This document shows, piece after piece, positions 32,204-42,636 of a stretch of DNA of 64,000 bases; the stretch's first letter is position 1; every line of letters begins with the position of its first letter. The stretch comes from Isoetes taiwanensis (lineage: Eukaryota > Streptophyta > Lycopodiopsida > Isoetales > Isoetaceae). Where the stretch lies: assembly GCA_021234155.1 (NCBI GenBank), contig JAJEKV010000003.1, positions 33,339,166 to 33,403,165 of the forward strand, written 5' to 3'. Below the pieces are notes generated by a model. The model worked only from the letters and a program-made list of their open reading frames with translations, searched no databases and was not told the origin of the DNA. A program made the translations under genes and the position numbers.

Positions 32204-32478
32204 TCCGGCAATTCTGGCTGATCGATTTCACGTAAACAAACACGGAAACCCTACTTACAGTTTTTTTCCAGACAATGGAGCGCGTCAGTTATGGTTAGTG
32301 GGGATTCGATGGCTAACGGCATGAAACTAAGGAATCTATTGCATGTTTGACCACAGATGTTACCTGCTTCATGCTTGCTCCAGAATATTATTGATGTGCT
32401 TGTGGCATAAAGCATTGAAGGAAAAATGTTGTGATATGTTATTCCAGTCCTTATCTTGATATGTGTATGATTGTCAAA
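32204..32478. other. Upstream flank of the kinase relic
   Basis: On the minus strand this could be its leader. From about 32430 the sequence (CTTGATATGTGTATG) matches the host repeat also found at 34361-34375. No gene is supported. Confidence 0.35.
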
Positions 32479-32487
32479 TAGTTTGAA
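32479..32487. repeat. Target-site duplication of the 32.5-kb retroelement (left)
   Basis: TAGTTTGAA is repeated at 33717-33725, flanking a minus-strand poly(A) element. Confidence 0.75.
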
Positions 32488-33716
32488 TTTTTTTTTTTTT
32501 TTTTTTTTGAAGGTAAGAAAATTTTGTATTCAACAGATTGGACGAATTACAACATAAAGATCCCTCATGGTTCAGATTTAGATTAAGTACAACGGATCCC
32601 GCATGGATCTAAAATTTTATCTGAAGCTCTTGTACTCATAAGCTTCTCTCAACCTCTTCCTTCATCCAACTAGTACTACAGTATCAACATCTTCGTAGTT
32701 AAACAAAGTACTTACAGGAGTCAAGTGCCCATTTTCCAGGAGATGAAGAGGAAAGAAATGAAGAGTAACTTGAGCAATCTCCCGCACTGCTCAAAGAAGC
32801 CACTTATGCTTCAAACTATGATCATATCCACAAATCTACTTATATCTGTGAAGTCAAATAGAGATGCTGCATTGTTGGGATATGCCAGTCAGCCAACCTG
32901 AATAAGCTAGACACACAGCCCAGCCGCCAAAACTCTCCTCCAAAGTATGGTTCATGATATGGGAGCGTCGTCCTAGCCACAATAAGATTCCTAGCTCGGC
33001 ATTCTCAAGAAATCTCACAGTCTATTAATAAACTTGCAAATACTGATCAAAGAACTCTGCTTCCTTCCAAGAAAATAGCCCTAGATCTTTCCGCTAGTAG
33101 GAAAGAGCAAGAGGAAGGGAATCATACAACTGTTTAAAGAATCTGGATTAAGATAATAGATTGCTAGAAATCAAAAGAACCTCAAGCCCCTTTTTCTCAA
33201 AGCTATGCAGAAATCTGCTCCACCTTATAGACCTATGTGCCTTTTTAGTGGTGTTCTTGCTTACTAAGAAAGTAAGAAAAGAAGAATTTATGCCAGGCCA
33301 GCCACTTTAGCATCTCCTGAGAAAGAGCCCTTGTAGCCTATTCCACTAATTAGAAATAACAAAGATTGGGGCAGCCAAAAATTCTTCCCAAGATCTTCCT
33401 TTCTTGCAAGAAACATAATGCCTCAGATGCATTAGAGTAGAAAGACCACGTTAGTGGGTTACCTGTACGCTTATAAGAAAGCCGCCCTGAAGAAGCTTCA
33501 AGAAATAGATTATCTGACAATCTTGGATGCAACAGATCCGGCAGAAACCTTTGCAAGAAACCTTGGCTAGCATCTGTAGAAGTAAAGAAAACTCTGGAAG
33601 CATTGCAGCAGTGCCGATTTGAGAGAAGAGGAGAGCGGCTTCCCTTCTCTCACGCCGCCCTAGCCGCAGGCGCCAAGAACGGTCATTCCCCCGAGAAGTT
33701 TTTCCGCTAAGAGGCC
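32488..33716 (-). mobile_element. Poly(A)-tailed non-LTR retroelement of unclear type
   Basis: A run of about 20 T (the minus-strand poly(A) tail) at 32488-32509 begins the 1.23-kb insert. TAGTTTGAA flanks both ends. The tail is preceded by CTTACCTTC, similar to the CTTC-poly(A) junction of the L1-type LINE ending at 56.28 kb. The 5' part (33640-33716) is GC-richer. A minus-strand frame at 33350-33556 (FLPDLLHPRLSDNLFLEASS) is codon-like, but I found no reverse transcriptase motif. It may be a 5'-truncated LINE, a non-autonomous element or a processed transcript. Confidence 0.7.
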
Positions 33717-34140
33717 TAGTTTGAAATTCACATCAAGAAAGGTCTATGAATATAGTTGTATGATTGCCAGTTAATGTAGCTGTGCCCCAATAGATTCTCT
33801 ACTTTAAAGAGGCATCCTATTTGTGCACACCATAACATTCTCTGTTCTCTACTTTCTTTTCGCTTCATATCATAGTTTTTAGGCACCAATGATGAAGTAA
33901 TAAAAATGCTTTGATTATTTGGTTGAAATGGCTCTTCATCAAACTATGTGATTCATATTTGACCACATATTTCAATCTTTCTAAGATAATTCTGGTATTC
34001 CAAGGTTTTCGCTTAATGTAGTTGTGCCTAAACTCTTGACTTCTGTGTCATATAAGTTTTATAACAGGAATTGGGAATCCTACGTTTCAGATTATGGTTA
34101 ATGAGTAACATTTGCTAATTGCTCCCTCTCATTCTGGACT
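33717..34140. repeat. Host repeat, second copy (right half, split by the insert)
   Basis: TTTGAAATTCACATCAAGAA ... GGCATCCTATTTGTGCACAC continues the sequence broken at 32487 and matches 34391-34560. Beyond about 33860 the sequence is AT-rich spacer with no supported gene. Confidence 0.75.
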
Positions 34141-34240
34141 GGTTACGGATAGGGAGACTCGAACCCCAAATCCCGCCCAAGATACGTGACCGATTAGGTC
34201 ATTAGATCACATGGCATTTCTTTCTTTCCCCTCTCCCTAG
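34140..34240 (-). repeat. tRNA-like segment with pol III B box, SINE candidate
   Basis: On the minus strand GGTTCGAGTCTCC (34153-34165) matches the pol III B box (GGTTCGANNCC). Upstream, GATCTAATGACCTAATCGGT could hold a degraded A box at a suitable distance. The piece is embedded in repeats and no complete cloverleaf is evident, so it is not called as a tRNA. Confidence 0.4.
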
Positions 34241-34360
34241 CCAGTTCGGTTCGGGACCTGTATTGCATGCAGTTAGTTGCCTGTAGGATGCCAGTGTTGC
34301 TATGCTGTGATGTATCTACATTCCTTTCTCTTCTTAGCATTTGTATTACTTTTCTATTCC

Positions 34361-34560
34361 CTTGATATGTGTATGCCTGTTAAATGGTCTCAAACTCACA
34401 TTAAGAAAGGCGTATGAAGATAGCTGTCTCAAATTCACATTAAGAAAGGCGTATGAAGATAGCTGTATGACTGTTTGTTAATCTAGTTGTTTTCTGCTTC
34501 AACGAGGCATCCTATTTGTGCACACCATAACATTCTCAGTTCTCCCATACATACGAAATG
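34361..34560. repeat. Host repeat, third copy, with 39-bp tandem duplication
   Basis: This copy is not interrupted by the 32.5-kb retroelement and so acts as an empty-site reference (CTTGATATGTGTATG ... CTCACATTAAGAAAGG). Within it, GTCTCAAACTCACATTAAGA ... TAGCT is duplicated exactly in tandem at 34387-34425 and 34426-34464, apart from one base. Confidence 0.85.
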
Positions 34561-34654
34561 ACAATGAACTTCATCCATTAATCTAAGCATGCATAGTTGT
34601 ATGTGCAATTACAATATTTGCTCCATGGAGTAGGTCTTATTTGGCAGCTGCATC

Positions 34655-34830
34655 AATGTCATCGATTCACGTAGCGAATCGACATTCTTACACAAGACGA
34701 GCATGCATGCTTTGCATGCGTCGCATGCATGCATCGCATGCATTTTTAGGCCATTCATCAAGTTAGGGATCGCTACTTATTGCAGAGTTCTTCATCGACA
34801 TTTCATCGGCGCTTTCTCATCTCTCAGCAG
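34655..34830. repeat. GCATGC-rich duplicated segment, copy 1
   Basis: The copy starts TGTCATCGATTCACGTAGCG, with the 7-bp hairpin TCGATTC...GAATCGA, and contains GCATGCATGCTTTGCATGC and GCATGCATGCATCGCATGCA. These overlapping CATGCA (RY) words and palindromes are followed by TTTTTAGGCC. The same block recurs at 35041-35200. Small open frames beginning MHALHASHAC in both copies reflect the repeat. Confidence 0.9.
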
Positions 34831-35040
34831 CATCCATAGCTTCTATTCTTTGATCTCATGCAGAGGAGGGGCTTCTTCTTGCATGAGCTACTCTTTCTTG
34901 GCCATTCATATCCTTTCTAACCTCTTCTATCTTTGCCCTTTTGTCCGGCATAGGACAATCTTCAACCTTTCTCCTCGGATCTAGTATTTGAAGTTCTCTG
35001 GTATTGGGATGTTGCTGGTTTCATGCTAGTCGCAGTGCAA

Positions 35041-35200
35041 GAATGTCATCGATTCACGTAGCAAAGCATGCATGCTTTGCATGCGTCGCATGCATGCATC
35101 GCATGCATTTTTAGGCCGTTCATCAGATTGGGGATCGCTCGATTGCGGAGTTCTTCATTGACATTTCATCGGCGCTTTCTCATCTCTCGCCCATTATCCA
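35041..35200. repeat. GCATGC-rich duplicated segment, copy 2
   Basis: The GCATGC block is identical to copy 1 over about 48 bp. The flanks (TTCATCGGCGCTTTCTCATC) are nearly identical over about 75 bp more. A further shared piece, GGGATGTTGCTGGTTTCATG, lies at 35006 and 35717, so a larger patchwork duplication covers 34.6-35.8 kb. Confidence 0.9.
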
Positions 35201-36562
35201 TGGCTCCCACCCTCCCCCCCCTTAAAATTGTTATTTATATGTTCATGTTTGTTATAATTGTCGCGTGGCATGTGACCAGCCCTCGCTTTTAGAGGTGTAA
35301 ATGTTGTTTTTGTCGCGTGGCACGCGCGGACCAGCCCCTTTTCAAAGATTTTTTTTCTCTATTGGTTTTTCCGCGATGATGCGTGTCCGGGGGTGATGCG
35401 CGACTTCGATTCTCTCGTGGAGCGTGGGTTTTGTGGGAACGAGCAGCCCTGCGTTGTCCAAAGCCCCCCTTGCCGAGATTTTATCGCTAGGGTTTTTCCT
35501 CGAAAACCCGAAAGGGCGGGGTTTTTTAATCCCGGCAATAAGCTCTTGACAGGTACACTAGCCAACATCCGTAGCACACAATTTTATTTGGGGTCCAGGT
35601 GTTATAACTGGATATTCCTATGTTTTTCATTTTTTGGGTAGCCTGAGATGCGCAGCTACCCACCCTATACGATTGTAGAAAAAACTGCTGAGATTAATGA
35701 AAAGCCTATCTATCGGGATGTTGTTGGTTTCATGCGAGTCGCAGTGCATCCATGGTAAGTTGACTGGCCTCCTGCTGTAAGTTATAAATGAACAATGAAA
35801 GCATGTTGGTCTTGCTTAGCATTGTTGGTTCATGCAGGTTAGCACGTGCAAACAAGTATGGCTTTTAGTTGTCTTTTGAGTAATACCATGGAGATAAATT
35901 TGGACCAGAAGCAATGCGCTTTACAGGTTTAAAGTGACACTGACACTGAGAACTCTTTCACAAGGGCTAATGCAAAGCGTCAATGGGACTGATGTAACAT
36001 ATATTTTGCCTACTTAAGATAAATAAATGTGCTGAAGCATTCGAGTACCCACCAGATTATTATCATTTTCCATGGTTTTGTTCTATCACGATTGACGAAG
36101 TATAAATACACATAAATACATATTCCTAGGATGGATCCTATGAGACAAACAAGTTGGCACGCCCCATCTAAGGAATGCCGGTTCTATTGCTGGCGCAATA
36201 GAGCCGCGGCATTCAAGGGATACTGTTGGGCTTTAGTGTATTGTTCAATTGATTGCTCTCACTAACGCAATTTCCATTCGTCAATGTATTGCAACAAGAT
36301 CTAATATTTGTATAAGAGGTATAGCAATTATAAACAATAAATCTTAAGCATCATAGTTGTGCATTAAGATTATTCTTGCATGCCATTTTGTCAGTACACA
36401 TAGACTAGTGTCTAATAAGCACCATTTTGCCTAGGATAGTGATCCCATCACTCAAGCATGTAGAGATGAGAAAATTTGCATAAACACGCCACTTATTGTT
36501 GTGTTTTAACTGTTGTGTATTACAGTAATGGTAGACAAACATGCATACATGTATTAGTAATA
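35201..36562. other. Spacer with a possible LINE A 3'-end fragment
   Basis: At 35487-35545, CCTCGAAAACCC ... GGGCGGGGTTTTTTAATCCC resembles the conserved 3' hairpin region of LINE A in plus orientation. The remainder, including 35760-36562, is AT-rich with no supported gene. Confidence 0.4.
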
Positions 36563-36567
36563 GATCG

Positions 36568-37193
36568 TGAAAAGAAGATGTTCATATTGTAATAGAGAGT
36601 TAATTTTACAGTGGCAGAGATCTTCATATAACACAGGGGATTTATATGTTTACACAGTGTATGGAGATCAGAGGCATAGAAATCTGGAAGTAAACCTAAG
36701 TTGCTAAGTGAAAAACCTATGGTGTATAAGGTTGAAAGTTCCTAAGGTTTGAAGTTAAAAAGGGAATTTAAGGTTTATTGTTTAAATGGTTTGAAAAACC
36801 CTATGGTTAACCATTAGTAGTTTCGCGGTCAAATGCTGTTCAAACAGCTAGCAAAAGACCAAGTTAGAATGGAGAATTCTGAGGCGATTCTGGTGCCGGT
36901 TCATTGTGAATCGGTGCTGCTAAAACAAATTATAAGAAGAATTTGATACGAGGGAAGATTATCTGAGCATTTTGCAGGGCCGGATCCATGAATACATGGA
37001 TGCCTGGGTTGTCGGCTTGACACAATATTGCAATTGAAATACGATGCATAGACCATTGCTACAGTGTTTTAACATTGCATTTTAATGGTTCAAAGGCCTA
37101 CAATGGTTGAAATAAACTTTGTGAAAGTTGTGGTTTGAATTGGCTAAAGGAAATTTGAATATTAAAAGATCTGTTGCTAACTAAACTCTATCA
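36568..37193 (+). repeat. Copia 5' LTR
   Basis: The 626-bp LTR starts TGAAAAGAAGATG and ends AAACTCTATCA (TG...CA). Its 3' end is one base before the primer-binding site. It matches 42002-42631 throughout. Confidence 0.96.
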
Positions 37194-37194
37194 G

Positions 37195-37206
37195 TGGTAT
37201 CAGAGC
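37195..37206 (+). promoter_or_regulatory. Copia primer-binding site
   Basis: TGGTATCAGAGC is complementary to the 3' end of initiator methionine tRNA and primes minus-strand DNA synthesis. It lies one base after the LTR. Confidence 0.93.
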
Positions 37207-37218
37207 ACAAGAATCAAG

Positions 37219-37629
37219 ATGTCAAGTCATTTTGGAGCATCACTCTGGAGTGGCATTAAAGTATATGAAGGTGGCCCTGGGTTTCAGATCTGGAAAGAGC
37301 AGATGAAGAATGTGTTAGAAAATGAAAATTTGTGGGATTTATTGGATGAGTCTAATGGTTCATCAAGTGTGGTTGCAGGTAGAAGAGAGAGCAGCTCTTC
37401 TGACAGTGGTGCAACTGAAGGAGAAAGTGAAGGAGGCAGGCAACTGGCCAAAATCAAGGAAGCTTATGCTATATTGACTAGCAAGGTAGGAGCTTCGATT
37501 TTATTTAAGGTAAGGGGAAAGTCTCCAGGAGAAATATGGAAATACTTGCTTAAGCATTTTGAGGAAAAATCATCCTCTCAAATAGATATCCTTGATAAAG
37601 AGCTTAGGAAGTCAAAACTTAAGGAATGA
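37219..37629 (+). pseudogene. Copia gag N-terminal part
   Basis: The start ATG at 37219 (MSSHFGASLWSGIKVYEG) is chosen over an upstream in-frame start that lies inside the LTR. It contains GFQIWKEQMKNVLE and the UBN2-type LLKHFEEKSSSQIDILDKEL. The frame ends where the LINE A fragment enters; the protein resumes at about 38046. Confidence 0.88.
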
Positions 37630-38050
37630 GAATGAGAATGATTTTTTTATCGTCCACTGAGGCCAATCGGCCTATGGGACCCACAAGGAGCGCAACAAAC
37701 TTATTACTGTCCGGGTTAAAAAATCCCCGCCCCGAAGGATTTTCGAGGGAAAAACCGTGGCAGTAATAAGAATGCTGTCAAACTGTACAAGTATACATCA
37801 ATGTATATATATATGTCAAGTGTGTGCCCGAGGACATAGCTGATCTCGCATGTCCATAACCTCCTGAAGGTATGATCCCAGCACCCGTACGGATGTTGTG
37901 CTCAATGTCACATGTAATGGCTGGCCAGGCCTGACCAACTCAGCATAGCGCTTCCGAATTTGATCATATGCTGGGCAACTTTGAAGGGTATGAGATTCAT
38001 CCTCAATGACTCCCATTTGGCAGCATTGACAGAGCATGTCCTGGCGTGGC
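37628..38050 (-). mobile_element. LINE A fragment nested in copia gag
   Basis: About 420 bp matching the 3' end of LINE A (27.63-28.06 kb) inserted in minus orientation. It includes the C-terminal coding piece CQCCQMGVIEDESHTLQSCP (zinc-finger-like C-x2-C...H-x4-C) and the structured 3' UTR. The tail reads ATTCTCATTCTCATTC on the minus strand at 37628-37642. The insert interrupts gag, so it arrived after copia. The exact junctions are blurred by shared bases (GGCGTGGCT). Confidence 0.9.
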
Positions 38051-38930
38051 TACAAAGTTTTTCTCAAAATTTGATAATATAGTGGCAGACTTGGAGGGTG
38101 CTGGAGTTTTTCTGACTAAACAACAAAAATTGTTGCATGTGGCCAGAGCTGTGGCAGGAAACAAGCAGTTAGCTACATTAATCAGAAATGTAGCCAAAAC
38201 AAGGAAGGCAGCAGAAGAAATGATCAGAACCGAATTTGAGCAGCATAAGGTACTTTCAGAATCTGATGATGATAATGTAGAAGTACTATTTACAGGAAAA
38301 GGGAAATATAGAGCAAATAACTCAAATGAATCAAAGGGAAAAGGGCAAATTGGCCCTTGCTATCATTGCAAGGCACATGGCCATTTAAAGGCAGATTGTC
38401 CTAAGTTAAAGGAAGTGGAATGCTACAACTGTGGGGGAAAGGGGCATTTTGCAAATAGATGTGCCAGCAGCAAGAGAGGGAGAGGCAACGGAGGAAAGGG
38501 ATCATACAGAAGTCGAGGTAAAGAGATCAAAAGACAAAGCTCTACTGTGAATCTGACTCAAGAAGTGGAGGAAGAAACAAGTGAGGAAGATGAGGATGCT
38601 GAGGTAAATAATTCTGAAACCTTTACATTTTCTAGCAAAGGAACTAACATCTCAAATGATCTATTAATTTTAGATAGTGGAGCAGAGAAAACAGTAATAG
38701 GTTCAGCCAAGCTCTTGAAAAATAAAGATGAAGGAAGGAAGGGATATGTCAAACTTGGAAATGGGAAACTTCAAAGAGTGCAATGTGCTGGTATCTTAGA
38801 GATATTCGATTTGGAAGGGAAAGCAGTAGAACTAAAAGATGTTTTGTGTGTACCAAGTTTAGTTAGAAATTTAATTTCCATAAGCCAATTAGTAGACATG
38901 GGATATACTGTCAACTTTGACAGACAATAA
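38046..38930 (+). pseudogene. Copia gag C-terminus, zinc knuckles and protease
   Basis: From KFFSKFDNIVADLEGAG the frame runs through IRNVAKTRKAAEEMIRTEF and two CCHC knuckles (CYHCKAHGHLKADC and CYNCGGKGHFANRC). A Glu-rich linker and the retropepsin motif LLILDSGAEKTVIGSAKLLK follow, then NLISISQLVDMGY. A TAA at 38928-38930 ends it before the pre-integrase region. The first methionine is not a native start, since the LINE insertion supplies it. Confidence 0.9.
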
Positions 38931-39430
38931 TGTACTATTTTACTTGGCAATGAAATTAAGTTTTTTGGGAAAAGAGTTGGAAATCTTTTTGGCATTGATA
39001 ACAATTGTTTACCAACAGTAAATGCTGTTGTAGCACCTGATCTCAACATGTGGCATCAAAGATTATGTCATGCAAGCAACAAATACATCAAACAGATGAT
39101 TAAACAGGGATTAATTGAAGCAAAGGAATGCAATGAAAATGGAAGGAGCTGTTATGGATGCATGATGGGAAAACATACAAGATTACCTTTCAAAAAATAA
39201 CAAAAGAGAGGAAAAGAGATTCTGGAAATTGTGCATACAGACCTATGTGGTCTACTTAATGTAAGGAGTATTGGAGGAAAAAGGTATTTCATTACCTTTA
39301 TTGATGATTTTAGTCGAAGAACCAAAATTGCATGTTTGAGAACAAAAGATGAAGCTTTTGAAGCATTTAAAGAGTTCTTAGCAGAAATAGAACTTGAAAC
39401 TGGTAAAAGAATCAAGTGCTTGAGATAGAT
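38931..39430 (+). pseudogene. Copia pre-integrase and integrase N-terminal part
   Basis: Broken frames give LNMWHQRLCHASNKYIKQMI and CYGCMMGKHTRLPF, the H-H-C-C zinc-binding pre-integrase. After a stop, 39231-39428 gives VHTDLCGLLNVRSIGGKRYF and ITFIDDFSRRTK with the first two catalytic Asp of integrase. A TAG follows IKCLR. Confidence 0.85.
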
Positions 39431-40210
39431 ATGGGAGGAGACTATTTTCTTTTAAAACTTTCAAAACTTCAATATAAAATGTCAAAAGCATATCAATGTT
39501 CAAGGTTAAGTTCAAAAAATTTAACATTTGTAGTTATTGAGATATTATAAAATTACCCGATTACCAAAGTTGGATACCTTTTTAGGTAGTTTTATGGTTC
39601 CTAAATGGTACTTTTTGATAGGGTGTAGATCAAAGGCAAAAAATCAAAAAGGCAAAAAGGCAATTAACTCAGATTCTCACCACAACAAAATGGTGTGGCA
39701 GAGAGAAAGAATAGAACAATTTTAAATGCTGTAAGAGCTATGCTCAAGCATACTGGCTTGCCAAATTATTTTTGGGAAGAGGCAGCCAAAACTGCTGTAG
39801 AAATTCAGAATATGTTATCTTCTAGTGTCAATGGTGCTCTACCACATAAACTTTGGTGTGAGACAACACCTAACTTTGAAAAGCTAAAGGTCTATGGCTG
39901 TCTTGGTTATGTTCATATTCCTAAGGAACAGAGGAAAAAACTTGATGACAGGGCAAAGATTGGATATTTAGTGGGATATGATGACCAATCAAAGGCATAT
40001 AGAATGTTTGATCCAGCAAAAAGAAAACTAATAATAAGCAGGGATGTAATCTTTGATGAATATCAAATTTACAAGGATTACAAAGCAGCAGCTACTATAG
40101 TAAAGCATGAAGAGAATAAGTTGGAAGAGATACCATCAAAGGAAAACTCAGATATTCTTGATGATGATGATGACAATGATACTAATTCTGTTGATTTGCA
40201 GGGACATTAA
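39431..40210 (+). pseudogene. Copia integrase C-terminal part
   Basis: 39431-39670 is longer than the matching part of intact elements by roughly 100 bases and is full of stops, so it probably holds a small insertion. From 39670, PQQNGVAERKNRTILNAVRA supplies the third catalytic (Glu) region, then LPNYFWEEAAKTAVEIQNML, and GCLGYVHIPKEQRKKLDDRA with the GYD motif of the copia integrase C-terminal domain. Confidence 0.85.
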
Positions 40211-40353
40211 GCAGTTAATGCACAAACAAATGAAGGTGCCTCTAGTCAAGACACAGATGAAGAAGACATGCAGGATATAAATGAAGATGTACAACATAGA
40301 AGGAGAAGGGGCATTCAAATTCTGCAAGATGAAGCAAAGGTAAATTCTGAATT

Positions 40354-41342
40354 ATGTGGGAGGGTGCATCTGGAAGAAGTAAGAGATTAAAACAAAGCTC
40401 TGTTGAAATAAACCTAACTGAAATACTAGCTATGATAGAGTTTGAAGTACCTAAGAGTTTTGATGAGGCAATAAAGGGAGGTGATTCAAAAAACTGGAAA
40501 ACAGCCATGGAAGAAGAACTAAATGCATTCAAAGGGACAGAGACATTTGAACTAGTTGATTTGCCCAAAGGAAGAAAAGCAGTAGGTTGCAAATGGATAT
40601 ATAAGATCAAACAGGGAACAAAAGAACATTTTGTAAAATATAAAGCTAGATTGGTTGCACAAGGCTGTACTCAGAAAAAAGGGATTGATTATGAAGATAC
40701 CTTTTCCCCTATAGTAAAAATGGCGAGCATAAGGATGTTGTTAGCAATGGCAAACTCCAAGGATTTAGAAGTACATCACATGGATGTCACCACTGCCTTT
40801 CTAAATGCCAAATTAGAAGAAGAAGTGTGCTGAAACAGCCCCCTGGTTTTGAGCAAGGGAGAGATAAAGTGTGGAAGTTGAAGAGGGCTGTATATGGGTT
40901 GAAACAATCACCCAGACAATGGTATATGTGTATGAATAATTACTTAAGAGAACAAGGGTTTCTCAAGCTCAAAGATGATGGTAACTTATATATGTTTAAG
41001 GAAGGTTCAGATTTTTGCTACATTGCTTTATATGTTGATGATAATATAATGGTCAGTAGCAACTTGATCATTATGCAGAAGTGCAAAGATATTTTAAAAA
41101 ACAGGTTCAAAATGACAGACTTGGGAGAGCTCAAAAAATTCTTAGGCATAGAAGTCTGCAGAGATAGAAGCAGAAAAATTATGACATTATCTCAAGGAGC
41201 AAACATAGCTGGAGTGTTGAAAAGATTTAAAATGGAAGAATGCAAAGGTGTCAAGACACCAATGGTCAAATTGTCAAATGAAGACAGTCAAAAACAGAAA
41301 AGGAGAAGTTGGAAGCTGAAAATTTGCCTTATCGAGAATTAA
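40354..41342 (+). pseudogene. Copia reverse transcriptase
   Basis: Two overlapping frames (40354-40833 and 40827-41342) give PKSFDEAIKGGDSKNWKTAM, GCKWIYKIKQG, YKARLVAQGCTQKKGIDYED, TFSPIVKMASIRMLLAMA, HHMDVTTAFLNAKLEEEV (first catalytic Asp) and VYGLKQSPRQWY. YIALYVDDNIMVSS carries the YVDD active site. A small frameshift at 40827 separates the parts. All catalytic Asp codons persist. Confidence 0.93.
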
Positions 41343-42004
41343 TTGGTTGTTTGTTATATTTGGCTAATTGTACCATGCCAGATATTTCATATGCTGTAAA
41401 TATTTTGAGCAGATATTGCCATAATTATGGAACCATGCACTGGCAAGCAACAAAAAGGGTGATTAGATATCTTAAAGAAACCATTGATTTTGGTATTAGA
41501 TTTGATTCTAAAAATTTAGAATTGCAAAGCTTCTGTGACTCTGACTGGGGTGGTGATCTTGATGAAAGAAAATCCACTTCTGGTTTCATTCTAATGTTAG
41601 GAGGAACACCAATTTCATGAAAATGCAAGAAACAGCATGCTATAGCATTATCTTCAGCTGAGGCTGAATACTCAGCTACTACACTAGCAGCCAAAGAAAT
41701 AGCATGGAGCAGGAGACTTCTAAATGAGCTGGGAATGACTCAAAAAAATCCTTTGATCTTGAATTCAGATAGTACAAGTTGTATAGCAATGAAAAAAAAT
41801 CCTATTTTGCATGAAAGAACTAAGCATATTGAATTAGAAATGCATTTCATTAGGGGTATGGTGAACAAAGGGATTATACAGGTTCAGTATATACCTACAA
41901 GCCAGCAGTTGGCTGATATTCTGACAAAACCATTGACAGAGGTTAAATACTGTCAGTTAAGAGAAATGATAAATTGCAGGGATTATAATATGAAGGGAGA
42001 GTGA
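41309..42004 (+). pseudogene. Copia RNase H and C-terminal end
   Basis: ENLPYRELIGCLLYLANCTM leads into YAVNILSRYCHNYGTMHWQA and CDSDWGGDLDERKSTSGFIL (RNase H Asp region). A TGA follows where W-K-S-x-K-Q is normal, then AEAEYSA, and from 41735 ILNSDSTSCIAMKKNP, RTKHIELEMHFIRGMVNKG and QLADILTKPL, the usual copia ending. The stop TGA at 42002-42004 overlaps the start of the 3' LTR. Confidence 0.92.
41992..42001 (+). promoter_or_regulatory. Polypurine tract
   Basis: GAAGGGAGAG immediately precedes the 3' LTR and would prime plus-strand DNA synthesis. Confidence 0.85.
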
Positions 42005-42631
42005 AAAGAAGATGTTCATATTGTAATAGAGAGTTAATTTTACAATGGCAGAGATCTTCATATAACACAGGGGATTTATATGTTTACACAGTGTATGGAG
42101 ATTCAGAGGCATGGAAATCTGGAAGTAAACCTAAGTTGCTAAGTGAAAAACCTATGGTGTATAAGGTTGAAAGTTCCTAAGGTTTGAAGTTAAAAAGGGA
42201 ACTTAAGGTTTATTGTTTCAATGGTTTGGAAAACCCTATGGTTAACCATTAATAGTTTCGCAATCAAATGCTGTTCAAACAGCTAGCAAAAGACCAAGTT
42301 AGAATGGAGAAGTCTGAGGCGATTCTGGTGCCAGTTCATTGTGAATCGGTGCTGCTAAAACAAATTATAAGAAGGATTTGACACGAGATTATCTAAGCAT
42401 TTTGCAGGGCCGGATCCATGAATACATGGATGCCTGGGTTGTCGGCTTGACACAATATTGCAATTGAAATTCGATGCATAGACCATTGCTACAGTGTTTT
42501 AACATTGCATTTTAATGGTTCAAAGGCCTATTTTAATTCAATGGTTGAAATAAACTTTGTGAAAGTTGTGGTTTGAATTGGTTAAAGAAAATTTGAATAT
42601 TAAAAGATCTGTTGCTAACTAAACTCTATCA
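42002..42631 (+). repeat. Copia 3' LTR
   Basis: This 630-bp copy of the 5' LTR has about 17 substitutions by eye, a 5-base deletion and a 9-base insertion (TTTAATTCA near 42533). It is followed by GATTG, the probable target duplication. Confidence 0.96.
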
Positions 42632-42636
42632 GATTG

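Larger units (their letters stand above)
36563..42636 (+). mobile_element. Full-length Ty1/copia retrotransposon (inactive)
   Basis: Two LTRs (36568-37193 and 42002-42631) enclose a primer-binding site, gag, protease, integrase, reverse transcriptase, RNase H and polypurine tract in canonical copia order. Flanking pentamers GATCG (36563-36567) and GATTG (42632-42636) look like a 5-bp target duplication with one C-to-T change. By eye the LTRs differ at about 17 substitutions plus three indels, so the insertion is old. A LINE A fragment interrupts gag and the pol frame is broken at least five times. Confidence 0.96.

Noticed and set aside
34140-34240. Functional tRNA gene
   Set aside because: A B box is present, but no complete cloverleaf, anticodon arm or terminator could be drawn.
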